Source: Chrysomallon squamiferum (lineage: Eukaryota > Mollusca > Gastropoda > Neomphalida > Peltospiridae). From it: a DNA stretch of 64,000 nucleotides. The position numbers and the translations under genes were made by a program. Every line of letters begins with the position of its first letter. The first letter of the stretch is position 1. The stretch lies in the NCBI GenBank assembly GCA_012295275.1, contig CM022674.1, positions 10,862,675-10,926,674 of the forward strand. The letters run 5' to 3'. Positions 48,052-63,306 of this stretch are shown here, piece after piece. Under the pieces are notes generated by a model. It was not told the DNA's origin. It saw nothing but the letters and a program-made list of their open reading frames with translations, and did not search any database.

Positions 48052-48890
48052 GAATAAAAACATTACAAAATATATAAAAATTAAAAATAATAAAAGAGGA
48101 ATGAGAGGAAATGTAAAATATTATCATTGTTACAAGTGTCTTCATCATATCATTAGATATAATTTTGGCGCCTCAGTATTAATGTCTTTAGTAATGCTAT
48201 ATAAATTACTCTGTGTTCATAACATAAGCTAACTGAATAATGGTGATGATAACGTTTATGAATATGGTACAGTAATGATAACAACAACAACAAACAAACA
48301 ACAACAACAGCAGCAGCGACAACAATAAACAGCAATAGTAGACTTCTTGATCTAATATTTATTTAAAACCAAAGATTCTAGAAATAGTCACGAATAACAT
48401 TTATAAAATACAAATGAGAAAGAAACTTTATTTGATGTCCTGTTAAATGTGATTCGCATGTAAAGTTGAAAAACATGAATACCTGTATTTATCTTTTTAA
48501 ATACGTAAATAAAATATAAAGGTGTGGGTTGCTATGTATGAAAACTAACTTATATGTAGTATTATTACTTAGTATATGAACCAAATACACATTATGATTA
48601 TTATTATTAGTGTCGTTGCTGTTGTTGTCGTTGTCGTCGATGTTCTTATTCTGTTTATTATTTAAAGAGAAGAAGAATTTGTTGACAGAACACTTACTGT
48701 GTAGAAAAGTAAATCAATCTTGTGTAAGTGTTGGATGACAAAAGTTATAACTGATACGTTAAGAAAAGTGGTTGTTTATTTTATAAATCTGTGTCATAAG
48801 TGAAAATATTGTTTACTGGTTGTTTGCTCTGCACTTAAAACAAAAATTAACATCTACTGTACTTTCCTTTTTCTTTTTCCTTGTTTTCTC
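46500..48890. other. gene-poor interval
   Basis: CA/TA and GT tracts (46700-46830, 47755-47900), (AAT)n 48019-48049, and otherwise unique AT-rich DNA. No supported gene. Confidence 0.5.
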
Positions 48891-48919
48891 CCATTTCTTT
48901 ATATGTTTTATATAAATAC

Positions 48920-49530
<611 letters not shown>

Positions 49531-49888
49531 TGTGCGTGTTCATTTGTGTGTTTTATTTCATTGTTAGTTTTTCTGTTTTGTTCGATCAGCTACTTTTTCA
49601 TTTGTTCATTTATTTTGCCGTTCACAATGGTTTATTTATGTGTTTATGTGAATAATGGTTTCTTTAACCTTGAACATGTATTTGTATGTAGAGTACGATA
49701 ATTAGTTTTATAAACATATTTACTGATTGAGGTATTTATTATTATTTATAATCAAGAACAATACACACACAAAGCCATAAATTCAATCATATTCATAGAG
49801 ACAGATACACCCACAAACGTACATATACACATAAATAGAAAAATAACAGAAAATAGTAATAACAAATAATAGTTGTTATTTATTTTTA

Positions 49889-49920
<32 letters not shown>

Positions 49921-52310
49921 GGCAGATTGCCAAGGGAAATTACTCTGTTTTTTTTCTTTGATCACAATTTGCGCTTGTTTGTCCAAATTATTTTTCCTGG
50001 TATCGCAGTTGTGAAATTTTTGTTATAAGTTATCTGCTACACAAGGCGTGTTAAACATATTTAGCTTATAATGCTTAAAATAAGTTTAAGAAAAATTACA
50101 TTAATGTTCATTTGTATTAAAAAATAAATTATCTTGATAATAAGAAAAAAATCAGTTACGACAAAAATAAATTTTATCTAAATCGGAATAAAAAGAAAGA
50201 AAAAAAAAGAACTCAAATACGAACGGAATGGGATTTTCCTTTTTATTCGAGGGTGTTTCGTTTTATTTTTATTTAATTGGGAGGTAGGGGTGGTACAGTG
50301 TTTCTCCGTAATATATAATATTGTTTAAATTTTGCACAAAATTTCACATGAATTCTCTCTGTAATCCCGAAGAACGCAGAAATAATAATATATAAATAAA
50401 GAAAATTCAAACACATGAACATTAAACGAAATTAAATAAATAGATTTTAAAATAAATAAAAATATAGTAAGAAAGAGGGCAATTTTTTTTTTATAGAGTA
50501 ATAATAATAAATCGAAATATTCAAATTTTGTTTACTAATATGTTAGATAATTTTTTCAGGGCATTAAGCTCATGACGAATGATTATAGCTGGAGGCAAAA
50601 CTGATATTAAGATTTTCCCTCATTTCTTCAAATTATAACACAGTTGTCACCAGTACAAGATGTTAATCATTTCTGTCACGTTAGTATTTACTATTTTACT
50701 TGAAATTAATACTATAACCCAAGTTTCTACAAACAAATATAGCCAGCAGAAAGTATAGCTACACACAACACTGCTAGATAAGGATTAAAGAAAGAAAATA
50801 GTATTTACGAATGACAAAAATTACGAGAGAACTGTAATAACGACAACAATTGAAATGATATTAATGTCGACACTAATATATAATTATTGCTGTCAGTTTG
50901 ACACTGTACTGCGATAATAATAATTTTTTAGTATGTTTGTTAATTAATGGTTTTTTTTTTAATTAATAAGTTGATAGTGGAAATTATAAGGGGTGGTGAA
51001 GATAATAGTAAAAGTAGCAGTAGTAGTAATAAAATATAAGCATCACTATTAGAAGTGGTAATAGCAATAGCAGTAGTAATAGAAATAGTAGGATGGAGTA
51101 GAAGTACTGTTCTGTAATCAGTGTTGTAATAGTATGCTAATAGTGATGCTAAAACTACTAATGACACTAGTTATTCTCTACTACTATTACTACTACTTCT
51201 ATTATTATTGATGTTGCAGTGGTAGTGTCGGTGGTTGTGGTGTTGTTATCGAGGTGGTTGTGGTGTTGTTATGGAGGTGGTTGTGGTGTTGTTATGGAGG
51301 TGTCTGTAGTTGTATAAAACTATGTAATTGGGGGTAAAAGGTTTCTCAAAACGCGTTCCATCTGACTGATCTCTCATCTGCTTACACATCGATTAACGAT
51401 CGTTTTGGTTCGGTCATCCGTGGCCACCTGTAACTCTCTTGGTCACTTTGTGGTCACAAATGGAAACAAAGGAGAATCCACGACTTTTAACGGGGGGGTC
51501 AAGAAAAGGCGAGAAAGAGCATTTTACTGATACAAACAGAGCTGAACCCAGTGATTCAAAGCAACAGGCTCTACAGGATCTGATAAATTCGTTCTGTATA
51601 TAAGAAAATTATGTCTTGTATGTAAGTGAAAAGTATTTGTTTTCCATCATTAGAGGGGTAAGACACAAGTACTCTCTCTAGAATCCACACTGGATCCGCA
51701 GCAGTGAAATCGGACCCGGATACGTTTTACAAAACGGGAATTTGTTTTGTTGTTCGCTCATTTTTAATTCTTTTTATATTCATTATAAAAATAACATGGT
51801 AAGCATGCAGATACATGCATGGTAATTAATATTTAACTTTATTATAGCGTAAACAAAATTCATGAAGAAAAAAATAACGTGACAATTAATTAATTTCATT
51901 GTCCACTCAGTAACTTTCGTTCTGGTTGACCAGTGGTCAGTAAAAACAGACGTGTCTGAACGTATTTCTTAACCTGTATGTTATTTTGACAAAACATTTA
52001 TTTCTTTACAGATGTCCCAACGCGTTTGCAATGAAGTTAACTCAAACGGCGTAAAAAATGAGAACTGATTTTTAATGTTTTCTTATACCAGTTCCTTTGG
52101 ATTAATTATTTTGTTTACAAGGAGCCAATAGAAAAGAAGAAAAGAAAAACATATTTCGATATGTGTTCTTACGTTATTTGTGTACAGTGTTAATCAAAGA
52201 AAGAACAGCAGAAGAGTGTTTATTAATTTCTGCAAAGAGATTTTAAAGTGAAAGTCAAAACGATACAACTGGTGTTCTTCGCTGGTTAAAACACTAGGCT
52301 GTGTGCAGCC
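49531..52310. other. upstream flank of the lipid-transfer-like gene
   Basis: Poly(T) at 49889-49916, AGT-rich 51010-51190 and a 23-bp repeat three times at 51231-51301 (GTGGTTGTGGTGTTGTTATG unit). CG-richer sequence at 51350-51500 could be regulatory. No TATA box stands out near 52311. Confidence 0.5.
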
Positions 52311-52457
52311 ATGATGCGCATCATTTTAATTGTTCTGTCTCTTGGAGTGGCTGGAACTGCAAAATACATCAATTTTGAGTCGGGTTTTGAGTACAGATAT
52401 AAATTCTACTCAAATGCAGACGTCACTAATATGGGAAAATTCGTAACAAAGGCTAAG
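52311..52457 (+). CDS. lipid transfer-like protein exon 1: signal peptide
   Basis: Residues 1-49. MMRIILIVLSLGVAGTA is a classic signal peptide with cleavage expected after about residue 17, followed by INFESGFEYRYKFYSNADV. The first of two adjacent ATGs is chosen; the second would remove only one residue. Donor AAG|GTAAAA. Confidence 0.85.
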
Positions 52458-52488
52458 GTAAAAGAGTGATACTAATATGATCTAAATG

Positions 52489-52575
<87 letters not shown>

Positions 52576-55098
52576 ACACATACACACACACATACAGACA
52601 ACACCAAGTGCATTTACTACTACTATACCTACTATTACTAATAATACAATAACAACTATTATTACTACTACTACTACTATTACTACTGCAACTACTATTA
52701 CTGCTAACGCTACCATCCTAGTTTTATTATTATTGTAGTACTTATATTTTTTCCATATTATTGTTATTGTTGTTGTTATTATTATTACTGTTGTCATTAT
52801 TATTATGAAATAAATTGTATTAAAATATGTTATTTGAATGCACAATGTTTACGGGATGATTTTTAATTTTATTTTTAAAATAATGAAAGATATCACGAGA
52901 ATGTAAATATGAAAAAAATACAAGACCACTGTATTAACACCTAAACTTGATAATTATTTGAAAGTTACGTGTGTTAGCTGAAAGTTCAAGAACCTTTGTC
53001 TAGGGTCCATACAATTTCAGTTTGTTTGTTTAAACTGGTATGTTACAATCAGCCCGCTTCATACGCGAGTAGAACCCCCGCAGATCTGTAGAAACCTCGG
53101 ATTATCAAGACACTTGTAAAATGACATTTTTCCTGTAAACGTGTTCATGACATGGAATACAAAGAATGTCTAAAACAGGCGTAAATTATACTGTCTACGG
53201 TATGCTAGTAGCAGACAAAATACAGTTTACTGTAAAATAATTTATATATATATGTATATATATAGTTGGGAACCGCAACTGATCTACAGCTTGGATGCCA
53301 AACCCCCCAAAAGAACCAGTCAGGCACGCTGTATCTGATTAGTTACAAACAAATATAATTTATAGTCTTTTCAGACTTTTATATCAGTAAATCAAGCTCT
53401 AAACGACGATATACGTACCCCGTGTCTACCCTTTTCAGTGCCGAAGCTTAACCACTGAGTCATCAAAACAAGGGAATTAATTATTCTGTTGTTAAATGTT
53501 TTATAAACAGTATGTTAAAGCTTACAAACTAAGTTGTTTTATCTCAGCTGTCAAAAAAAAAAAAAAAAAAAAAAAAAAAATAAATATATATATCGATAGT
53601 TTCGTCTGCAAAGCAGTAGAGTTCAAATTAAAATTTTAAAAATATTTTCACTGAATAATCCGATAAATACAAATTATTAAATTAGGTTTGACAGTGCGGG
53701 TTTGTTTAGTAAAGGCGCTTACAAACTTGAGGAGTTAAAATTAACTGATGCACTGTTGTGATTCGCCAAGAAAAGAACAGTACAGCGTGAATGGTAAATA
53801 CCTCAACTGAGTACCAGTCACTTAGTCGTTTCAAACACACAATAACAACTTAACAGCGATGTTGTGATAACCTGATAGCTTAGTTTATTGTTATTATTAG
53901 TAGTATTATAAATTATGTCCTTGACACTTGTACCTCCATGTATAAATGAATTTCACACTTATTTACATATTATTTTATATATTTATTTTCTTCATTGGCT
54001 GCATAATTGTTTTTATTTATTTATTTGTTTATTTATTTATTTTCAAAACCAGGAAAACAACTTTAGGTTAAGAAATAAATATTTTTATTTATTTATTTAT
54101 TTATTATTTATGTGTGTGACAGTGTGCGCGCGCTGGTTTGTATGTAGGTATGTATATGTGGCTTGTTAGAAATTCTTCGAAATTTAAAAAAAAAGAAGAA
54201 ATAATCCATTTGTTATTATCACTAATCTATCTTTAATTATAAATCACAAAACGTAATAAAAGTTTAGACAGTCAATGCGAAACTATCAACTAAATATCGT
54301 AGAATGCTGTAATAGGTTATCTTTTAATATAAAAATAATACTTAACGTGTTATTTCCAATCAAATATTTTTATCTATTTTTAGATCGGATACACGAACGT
54401 TGCCGAAACAGCCGATGGACAGGAAATATATATTCGGATTTACTCGCTGATGATCGGCTTACAAGGGCAGATGAGTGTGTAATTTTTTTTATATCAAGAG
54501 TTACAGAACATTAATAAGTATCATGAATACTAAAGATGAAATACATTATTACTTCTAAATTAGACCAACGGTTGTAGCAGAAAATTAATCTTTACTCTCC
54601 GTATTTGGGCATCCTTGTATTACAGTATTTAACTATTTATTTATTTATTATTTATTAAAATCAGTTTCAACGAATAAAAAAAATCTCTATTCTTTCTTTT
54701 TAAAAATACATCTATAAGAAAATAAAACAGTATATTAAATCTACTGGTTTGGGGTCGTTTTAAAACTACGACTCTGGAAATATTCTTTATCGTTTTAGTT
54801 TACCCAACCTCTCAAATCATCAGTTTTACTTCTAGTATTAATATATATAAAGTAAGTAATATAATTTTATTATATATATTTTTAGGTTCTCCTGGAACTG
54901 AATGGGATTTGTCACGATGGTATGTTTTTAGCTTCTTGCTAATTTTCAGCAAAATCATCGATAAAGGCGATATTTTAAATCCGATTATCATCGATTTTGG
55001 TTTTACTTTACGTAATGCAGTTAATGGAATAATGATTTTTTCTTCTTTTTTTTCTTTTTCTAAATGATGTCGTTGTTCTGTTCTTCTTCATCATCTTC

Positions 55099-55143
<45 letters not shown>

Positions 55144-58100
55144 GTGCATTCAGGTTTTCCTTTCTGATCACGTCATACGGAGAGATCAAACATGTCTATC
55201 ACGTGAAAAATGAAAATGAACAAATCCTGGCTGTCAAGAAGAGTTTAGCAGCTGTGTTTGCGTCACAGTTATATCATGACGAGGTAATGGTTTGGTTTCG
55301 ACAATTAATTGCAGTTAATTTAACTAACATGATTTCTTAATAATAAAAGAAAGTAATCAAGCACTTTCTCGTAAAAAAGTTATCATAACAGATTACTTAG
55401 TGATACGATATTCTACGGTTTTTAATTTAAAAAAAAAAAATTATTTATTTTTTATGTCTTAAGGAACATTGAAAAGGGAAGGGAGGTAATTCTGCATTGA
55501 CAAGGGAGGCAACTTGTATTTAATGTAGCACACTTCGGCGGGTAAAATGGAAAACAACATGCTGTATTGATAAACGTTTTTTTTTACTATGAAGTCAAGC
55601 AGTTTGTTTGCAAGTTTAGAAATTATGATATTAAATTATTATTATTATTATTTTTAAAATAAAATTAGAACATTTTAAGATGTTTAAGTAATCGATAAAG
55701 GTTTGTTACTTTTTAATTTGACCACAGAGTGTGATGAAAAAGACGGACGATGGCTTGCAGTATCATGTACGTGAGCTTGGTCATGAAGGTATGCTATATT
55801 AACAAAACTGAATACCTCTCTGCTAGCAGAAATGTCAGACATCTAATGCTTCAGTCAAACCTATCGCACTTTCGATTGGCACCTCAATCAAACCAACAGT
55901 AAAACACATGGTAGGGCTACAATGTTGGCTTCCAAGAGCAACTGCGACAACTGCGATATCGAAGCTAATATAAAAACTGATTTCGAAAATGCGGCACGGC
56001 GTTGCTGCATTGCGATTTGAATCACGCTTCTTTGCGAGAAAAGCTTTACTGTGCATGTAATAGGCAGTAAAAACACATTTAATATTTTAACATGAAGGTA
56101 GTTCTTTTAATAAAATAATAATTCACTTTTAAATATTAATGAATCAATGAAAAAATATTTACTGATAAAATAATATTTTAATATTGTAGTTACATTGGCA
56201 ATCTTACATATTAGTATATAATGATGATAATACTAACGAAATCCTGTTTTTCTTTTAAATAGCCTATTCAAATTACATGAAAGGATTATACATATAGACA
56301 TCCCATGACTTTTTCTAATTTAGTCATGAGATACTGGTAAATGGATATAGTAATAAGATTTGATCCTAGGAGCTATATATTTTCTTGTACAGAAGAACTT
56401 GATCAAGTTATGTCCAATATCTATTTATCTAACCATCAATCTACATACACATATTTGTTCATTTATTAGGTTATCATAATTCTACATACACGATCAAAAC
56501 ACATAAACATGGAAAAGTGTTTACAAAAATTCGACATGGACACCCAGTCAAACATGCTGAAGGAAATTATACAAAGGTAATCATAGTTATCTCCTCTTTT
56601 TAATCAAACAGAGTTATCTTCCATTAATGTACATAATCAGATTTTCCTAGTAATTTCAAATAACAATATTACTAATATTACTATCATTATCTAGTTTAGA
56701 TAGTTTGACAAATATGAGAGTAAAAAGATTGTATGTAACATGATAATAAACATAGTTACCTATCTCTCTATCTATGTCTGTCTATTTATACCAAAAAACA
56801 TACATATACACAAACATGGATATTGACTACATTTAGAGTAATAAAATATTGTAACATATGTATATATATATATAAAATTTTATATCTGTATTTAGAAAAA
56901 TTTACATAATTTTAGTTCTCATTGTTAAATTTTTTTTCAGACTCTTCATTTTGACAATAAACTTGGAAGTATCCACACAGTTTTTATCAATGAAACTTTC
57001 CGAGCTTTTCACGCAGCCAGAAAAGAGTAAGTTAAAACTGAAAACAGTTTCACTGTGACTGAATCAGTTTTTGCAATTTATGAAATATTTTTGTTTTGCT
57101 TTTTGTTTGTGCCTTCTACTGGAGAAACAAGGATGATTTTATGAAAAGTTCATTAATATTAATGATTACTAATATATATATATATATAGTGTTTGTGTGT
57201 GTGTGTGTTTGTATTCATACATACATACATTAATAATAATTAAGAGTAAATACTAAATTAAAATATTAAATTTATTCATTACAGTTTTAAGCCATATGAA
57301 AACACAAGACCAATGCATCCAGAAAATGAGTTTGATAAAGTTGGTAAGTAAGTCAAAGATCTGCCAAAACAAGATATGCACATAAACTCACACATACACA
57401 TACAGAAACACATTCACACAATATACATACAGACAATAACACACACATTGTTTCAATAATTATATGGAACATTCACAATATTTTATAAAATAATTTGGAC
57501 TAACATAAAACAAATATTTAATGACTTTTTCAGAAATTCCAGAAATGTCTGCTATGGCTACAGGGAAGTTACTTTTCATGTCAAAATACAAAAGTGAAAA
57601 CACTCCAGAGAAAAACATCACTGATACTCAGCAATCATCAGTTGAACTAGGAGAGGTGAGATCATCCTCATAATTATCTTATGTCATGATCATCCTTTAT
57701 CAATATCATGATCATCATCTTAATCATAAATATTATATCATTATAATGTGATCGTTATCACCATAATTACTCTGCCCAGTAATTTAAATCATTATTATAA
57801 AATCATCATCATTATTATCATTATCTCAACTTTTTAACCATCATAATTCGTCATTATCATCTTTAATGAATCTAATCTACATTCTCCTTATAATCTTTAT
57901 CTCTCTTTTAATAATGTATGAATAAATAAACAGCAAACTGAAAATATTTAAGTATTTGGTGTGTGTAGATCATATGGGTGTGTATTATTATTTTATAGCT
58001 CATGCATGTGTGTGTATATCCATGTTATTATTTTACCTTATCACGATGTCACAGGTGAAGGAAAACAAGCACAATAAGCCTAGTTTTAAGGTGTCACTGA

Positions 58101-59520
58101 AGTACATCACAGGAAATCTCACCTGTATGAGAAGAGAACCAAGACAAGGTAAAATAAATATGAATACGTACACTCACACTGCACTGAATAGATACGTGTG
58201 AACACTTACATCTACATCTTATATGTACACACACAAACACATGCATATGTATGTATGTATGCTTATCTGTGTATGGATGGATATATTTATATATCTGAAT
58301 GTATGTATGTATATGTGTATGTATGTATGTATATATATGTATGTATGTATGTTTGTATATATGTAAATGTATAAAATAATACAATATGCATATATATGTC
58401 CATGAAAATACACAAATACACACATTTACACATGTTCACTTATGAACACATCACATATACCAAACCACATACACACATATACATACACAGACATTCTGAT
58501 ATGCATATATTCATATACACACATATGCAGACACACTCACAAAAACACACAAAATAGATTACAGAAACAATTAAAATATTTAAAAAAATTAATAAATTAT
58601 CACAAATCATCCAGTTTATTCTTGACAATCATTTTTTTTTTTTACATTTTTAAAAAATATAATTAAACTGAAATAGAAACAGACTTTCATGAACATATTA
58701 AATCATGATTTTTATTCCTAACAAATCAGTTATTATTTTCATTAAAATAAGATAGAATCAGACTTTCATTAACAATTAAACTAAGAGAGAATCAGACTTT
58801 CATTAACACATTAAACTAAGACAGAATCAGACTTTCATTAACACATTAAACTAGATAGAATCAGACTTTCATTAACACATTAAACTAGATAGAATCAGAC
58901 TTTCATTAACACATTAAACTAGATAGAATCAGACTTTCATTAACACATTAAACTAGATAGAATCAGACTTTCATTAACACATTAAACTAGATAGAATCAG
59001 ACTTTCATTAACACATTAAACTAAGACAGAATCAGACTTTCATTAACACATTAAACTAGATAGAATCAGACTTTCATTAACACATTAAACTAGATAGAAT
59101 CAGACTTTCATTAACACATTAAACTAAGACAGAATCAGACTTTCATTAACACATTAAACTAGATAGAATCAGACTTTCATTAACACATTAAACTAGATAG
59201 AATCAGACTTTCATTAACACATTAAACTAGATAGAATCAGACTTTCATTAACACATTAAACTAGATAGAATCAGACTTTCATTAACACATTAAACTAGAT
59301 AGAATCAGACTTGCATTAACAATTAAACTAAGATTTCTCTCTGTTTCAGGTTCATCCAAGATGTCTACCTGTTTTCAGAACATTGTCAGTTGTCTGCGTG
59401 GTCTCAAAGATGAAGAAGTAACTCAACTTGCTGAGGACTACATCAGTTTCAAATCTAAGTTAGTCTTTGTGTTATTTTTAATTTGTTTTTTTATACGATA
59501 TCAGTTTAAAGTTCAGTTAT

Positions 59521-59553
<33 letters not shown>

Positions 59554-62500
59554 CTAAATATATAGGACATGTTTTTCACTTTTATAATGTTTTTTGTTTT
59601 CCTTAAAACAGATGATTATAACAGTTGTAGTTGAGGTTGTGTCAGTTGTAGTTGATTTGTTTTATAATTATACTGTAAACTGAGAGATGATGTAACTGAT
59701 GTGATGTGAAACTCACCTGATTCCTCCATGTTGGCAATGATGTTACAACTGAAGTAGCATGATGGCTTTTTAAAACAATATGTAACATATTGTTTTGCTA
59801 CATACTTTGTTGTTAACAATAATATCCCATTAATCACTATAAAATGATAACACTGAAGCATACAATGTTTATTTTTAATCATTCATTCTTAAAGCTACAG
59901 GGACTTTTTAATATAAATGATTGTGGTTTTGTTCAGTGGATGATGATTCTGTAGATAAATCAGCTGACACTTAGCTCATGTTTTTCTATGAATTATGACA
60001 TCTTTTGAGAAGTAACTACAGGTTACTAAACAAATTCTGAGTTCTACTCCACCACTCTAACCACTGAGCTAAATCCCAACACTTTATTTTTAATCTTTTT
60101 GTTGCTGCCAGTATTATATTGTTGAAGAGATTATTTAATATATATATATATATTTTTTTAACACAAATAGAGTTATAGTTATATATTTTTGATCTTTTGT
60201 TGCTGCCAGTATTATATTGTTGAAGAGATTATTTAATATATTATATTTTTTTTTTTACACAAATAGAGTTATAGAATTCTTGCCAAAATTTTGTTGGACA
60301 TTGTTATTGTTATTTTGAAATTGTGTATTTTCTTTCAGAGTCACTCCAAGTTTTGTATCAGACAGAAAACACATGGTGGACGCCATTGCTTTCCTGGACA
60401 GTGAGCTGTCTCAGACAATCCTGCTCACCAAAGTGCTCAGTCACCCCCATCCTGATCCTTTCATCTACAAACGATACCTTGTACACATTGTCGCCAAGGA
60501 TACACCACCACTTCCTGTGAGCTACTGATAGATAAACAAATAAATAAATAAATGTATAAATGTAATGTTAATAATCTGTTTGGGTATGTATTCATTATTG
60601 AAATAAATTAAATATTGAACAACAATCTCCATTGAATTATTTAGTGAACTCATAAATTTATATTTGGAAGAATTTTATATTTAATTACTCCATTTTGACT
60701 GACAAATATTTCTAGTTTTATATAAATTGTTTTTTAGGTGGTAGTATCACAGCTAGAATGTCTGGTCTTCAGTTATGATAAATTTCCAACAGAACTGCTT
60801 GACGATGATTCCTATCACAACACTGTGCTGACACTTGGTGCGGTTGTGAATACTCTACAGACAAACGGAATGACAGACAGTGCACTAAGAATTGTATCAA
60901 AGTTTCACGACTGGCTCGGAATTCATGGTCAGTGGTTAAGTTTTTATTTTTTTTATTTTTTTTATTTGTATCTTTTTTTTATTTTATTTTATTGTTTTTT
61001 TATTTGTATTTAATCTTTATTTATTTCTTTATTTTTCTATCATTATTTTAGACTACCCAAAAGTTAACTGGAACAAAAACTCATCATTCTATTTAATTAT
61101 TAAAACACTTTTTTTTTTACACTTTAATTTGATTTTTGATTTTATTTATTCTAAATTACTTTTATTATTACTTTTCAAGTTTTGCAACAAATTTTAAATA
61201 AATTTTCTGAATGTATATTTTTTGTTTTTCTGACATAATTAACAGATCCTTGGAAATATCGTAACAAACGGTCCATCATGACTGAAGATGAAATGTTGCT
61301 AGATGACCAATGGAAAGTCATTTTACTTGAGACTTTAGGCAATGCTGGTCTTGACCAATCATACGTCTTCATTGAGTCACATGTTAACACAACTAATTCC
61401 AACTGGGTGAAACGAGCAGGAATTCATGCCTTGAGACAATACCATCATGAAAAAGTAAGTTTACTAATATATTTAAATGTAACTGTTAATATATCTGAAA
61501 TAATAGTTTTATTGTATTCTAGATACTGATCTAAGATTATTTTCAAAACTTAACCGTGAAGTATTTATTACCAGCATTATTATATTATTATATTGTTGCT
61601 ATCATCATCATTAATGTCATTACTGATTCAGTTACTACTATTACTACTGCATCTATTCTAGTACTTCTGCATCTATTACTAGTACTACTACCAGTACTAC
61701 TACTCTGTAACTGTTACTATTACTTTTATTAATGGTGGTTAGTAATAATAGTAGCAGTAGTAGTATTAGTAGTAGGTGAACTAATAGCTGTAGTCATAGA
61801 AATATAAATAAAATAATGACATGAAATTATATTATTATTATTATTATTATTATTATAACTATTATTATTATTATAATCATCATCATCATCATTATTACAG
61901 TAATAATGATTATTCACAGATACTTGTTTTTAAGAAATCAATTATATATATGAATTTACATTAGGCTCGAGATGTGATTTTGAAGACAGCAATGTATGAT
62001 GGGAATGAAATAGTGCGATATGAAGCAATGTTGCAGTTCAAAGCTCATCCACTGTCATTTGCTGTGGCACCTTTTGAACAGGAGAAAAGGTTTGAATTTT
62101 TTCTTATGTATTTCCAGTTAACTTGTTGGTAATCAAAGAATCTGTTTTCTGTGGAAAAACATTTCTGATGATGCTACATGTAAGAGCATGTGAAAATCAT
62201 GGCTAAGTCGATTATATAATGAGTCATACTTGCATATGTCTAAGTATGATAATTTAAATTAGTTTTTTGTGTTTTGTTCATCATTTTTGTTTTCTTCATT
62301 TAGCTAAATAAAAATATAATTTTGTCAAATAAGTACAAACATCCATGATTCTTGTGTGTTCCATTTTATTCAGTTGCAGAAAACTAATTGTTTGAATGAT
62401 GTACCATTCTGATTAGATTAACTATTAAAATTAAAAAACAAAAATAATATCTGTATAATTAATCTGCAAATTACTTTAATATTTATGACTGTATTGTTTA

Positions 62501-63265
62501 CATTAGTATTTTTAAACAGAAAATATAGCCAAGATCACAAAAATGTTTTATGGTCTAGCTTGAAATTTGAATTTTTTGTGTAAATTTATTTTTTCAAAAT
62601 TGAATATAGAAATCCATTTCCTTTTTTTTTTTTTTTTTGTTTTTAAAAAATATTTTTCTTCTCTCTCAGTTCTGACGTTGTGACATATTTTGAGTCTGAT
62701 TTACATGATGTTGTTGCTAACAATGAAAGTCACCATGGCCGTCACAAGCGAAGTGTTATCAAACCTATAAAGTTTGAGCTGACATCTCCGAGTGTCAACT
62801 GGGCAAAAGTCCTTGGAACAGAAAAAGTCGGAGCAGCTTTAGAAGTTTTAGTAAACAATCATCTGAATATTGACGTTCGTAAGTAGTATTTCATTTACCC
62901 TTATTTCATTTTTACTATTAATAATTATTATTATTATATTTATAAAATTAATAAATAAGAACAACAATAAATAAATAAATAAGTAAATAAATTATAATAA
63001 TAATTATAATAGTAAGAAAGATAAAAATAAAAAAAAATAACATTTATTAATAATAACTAATAATGTTAATTACAGTAATAATAAATAATAATAATAATAA
63101 TATAAATAACTTTGATTTTCTAAAATTTCAAATTGTTTAAAATTAATTAACTTTTTCATACTCATTTGGATGGCTGTTATTATCTGTGTATATGTATGCT
63201 TGTGTACGTGTTTCTGATGTGTGTATTATATACACTGAATTTGTGCGTGTGGGTGTGCATGTGTT

Positions 63266-63306
<41 letters not shown>

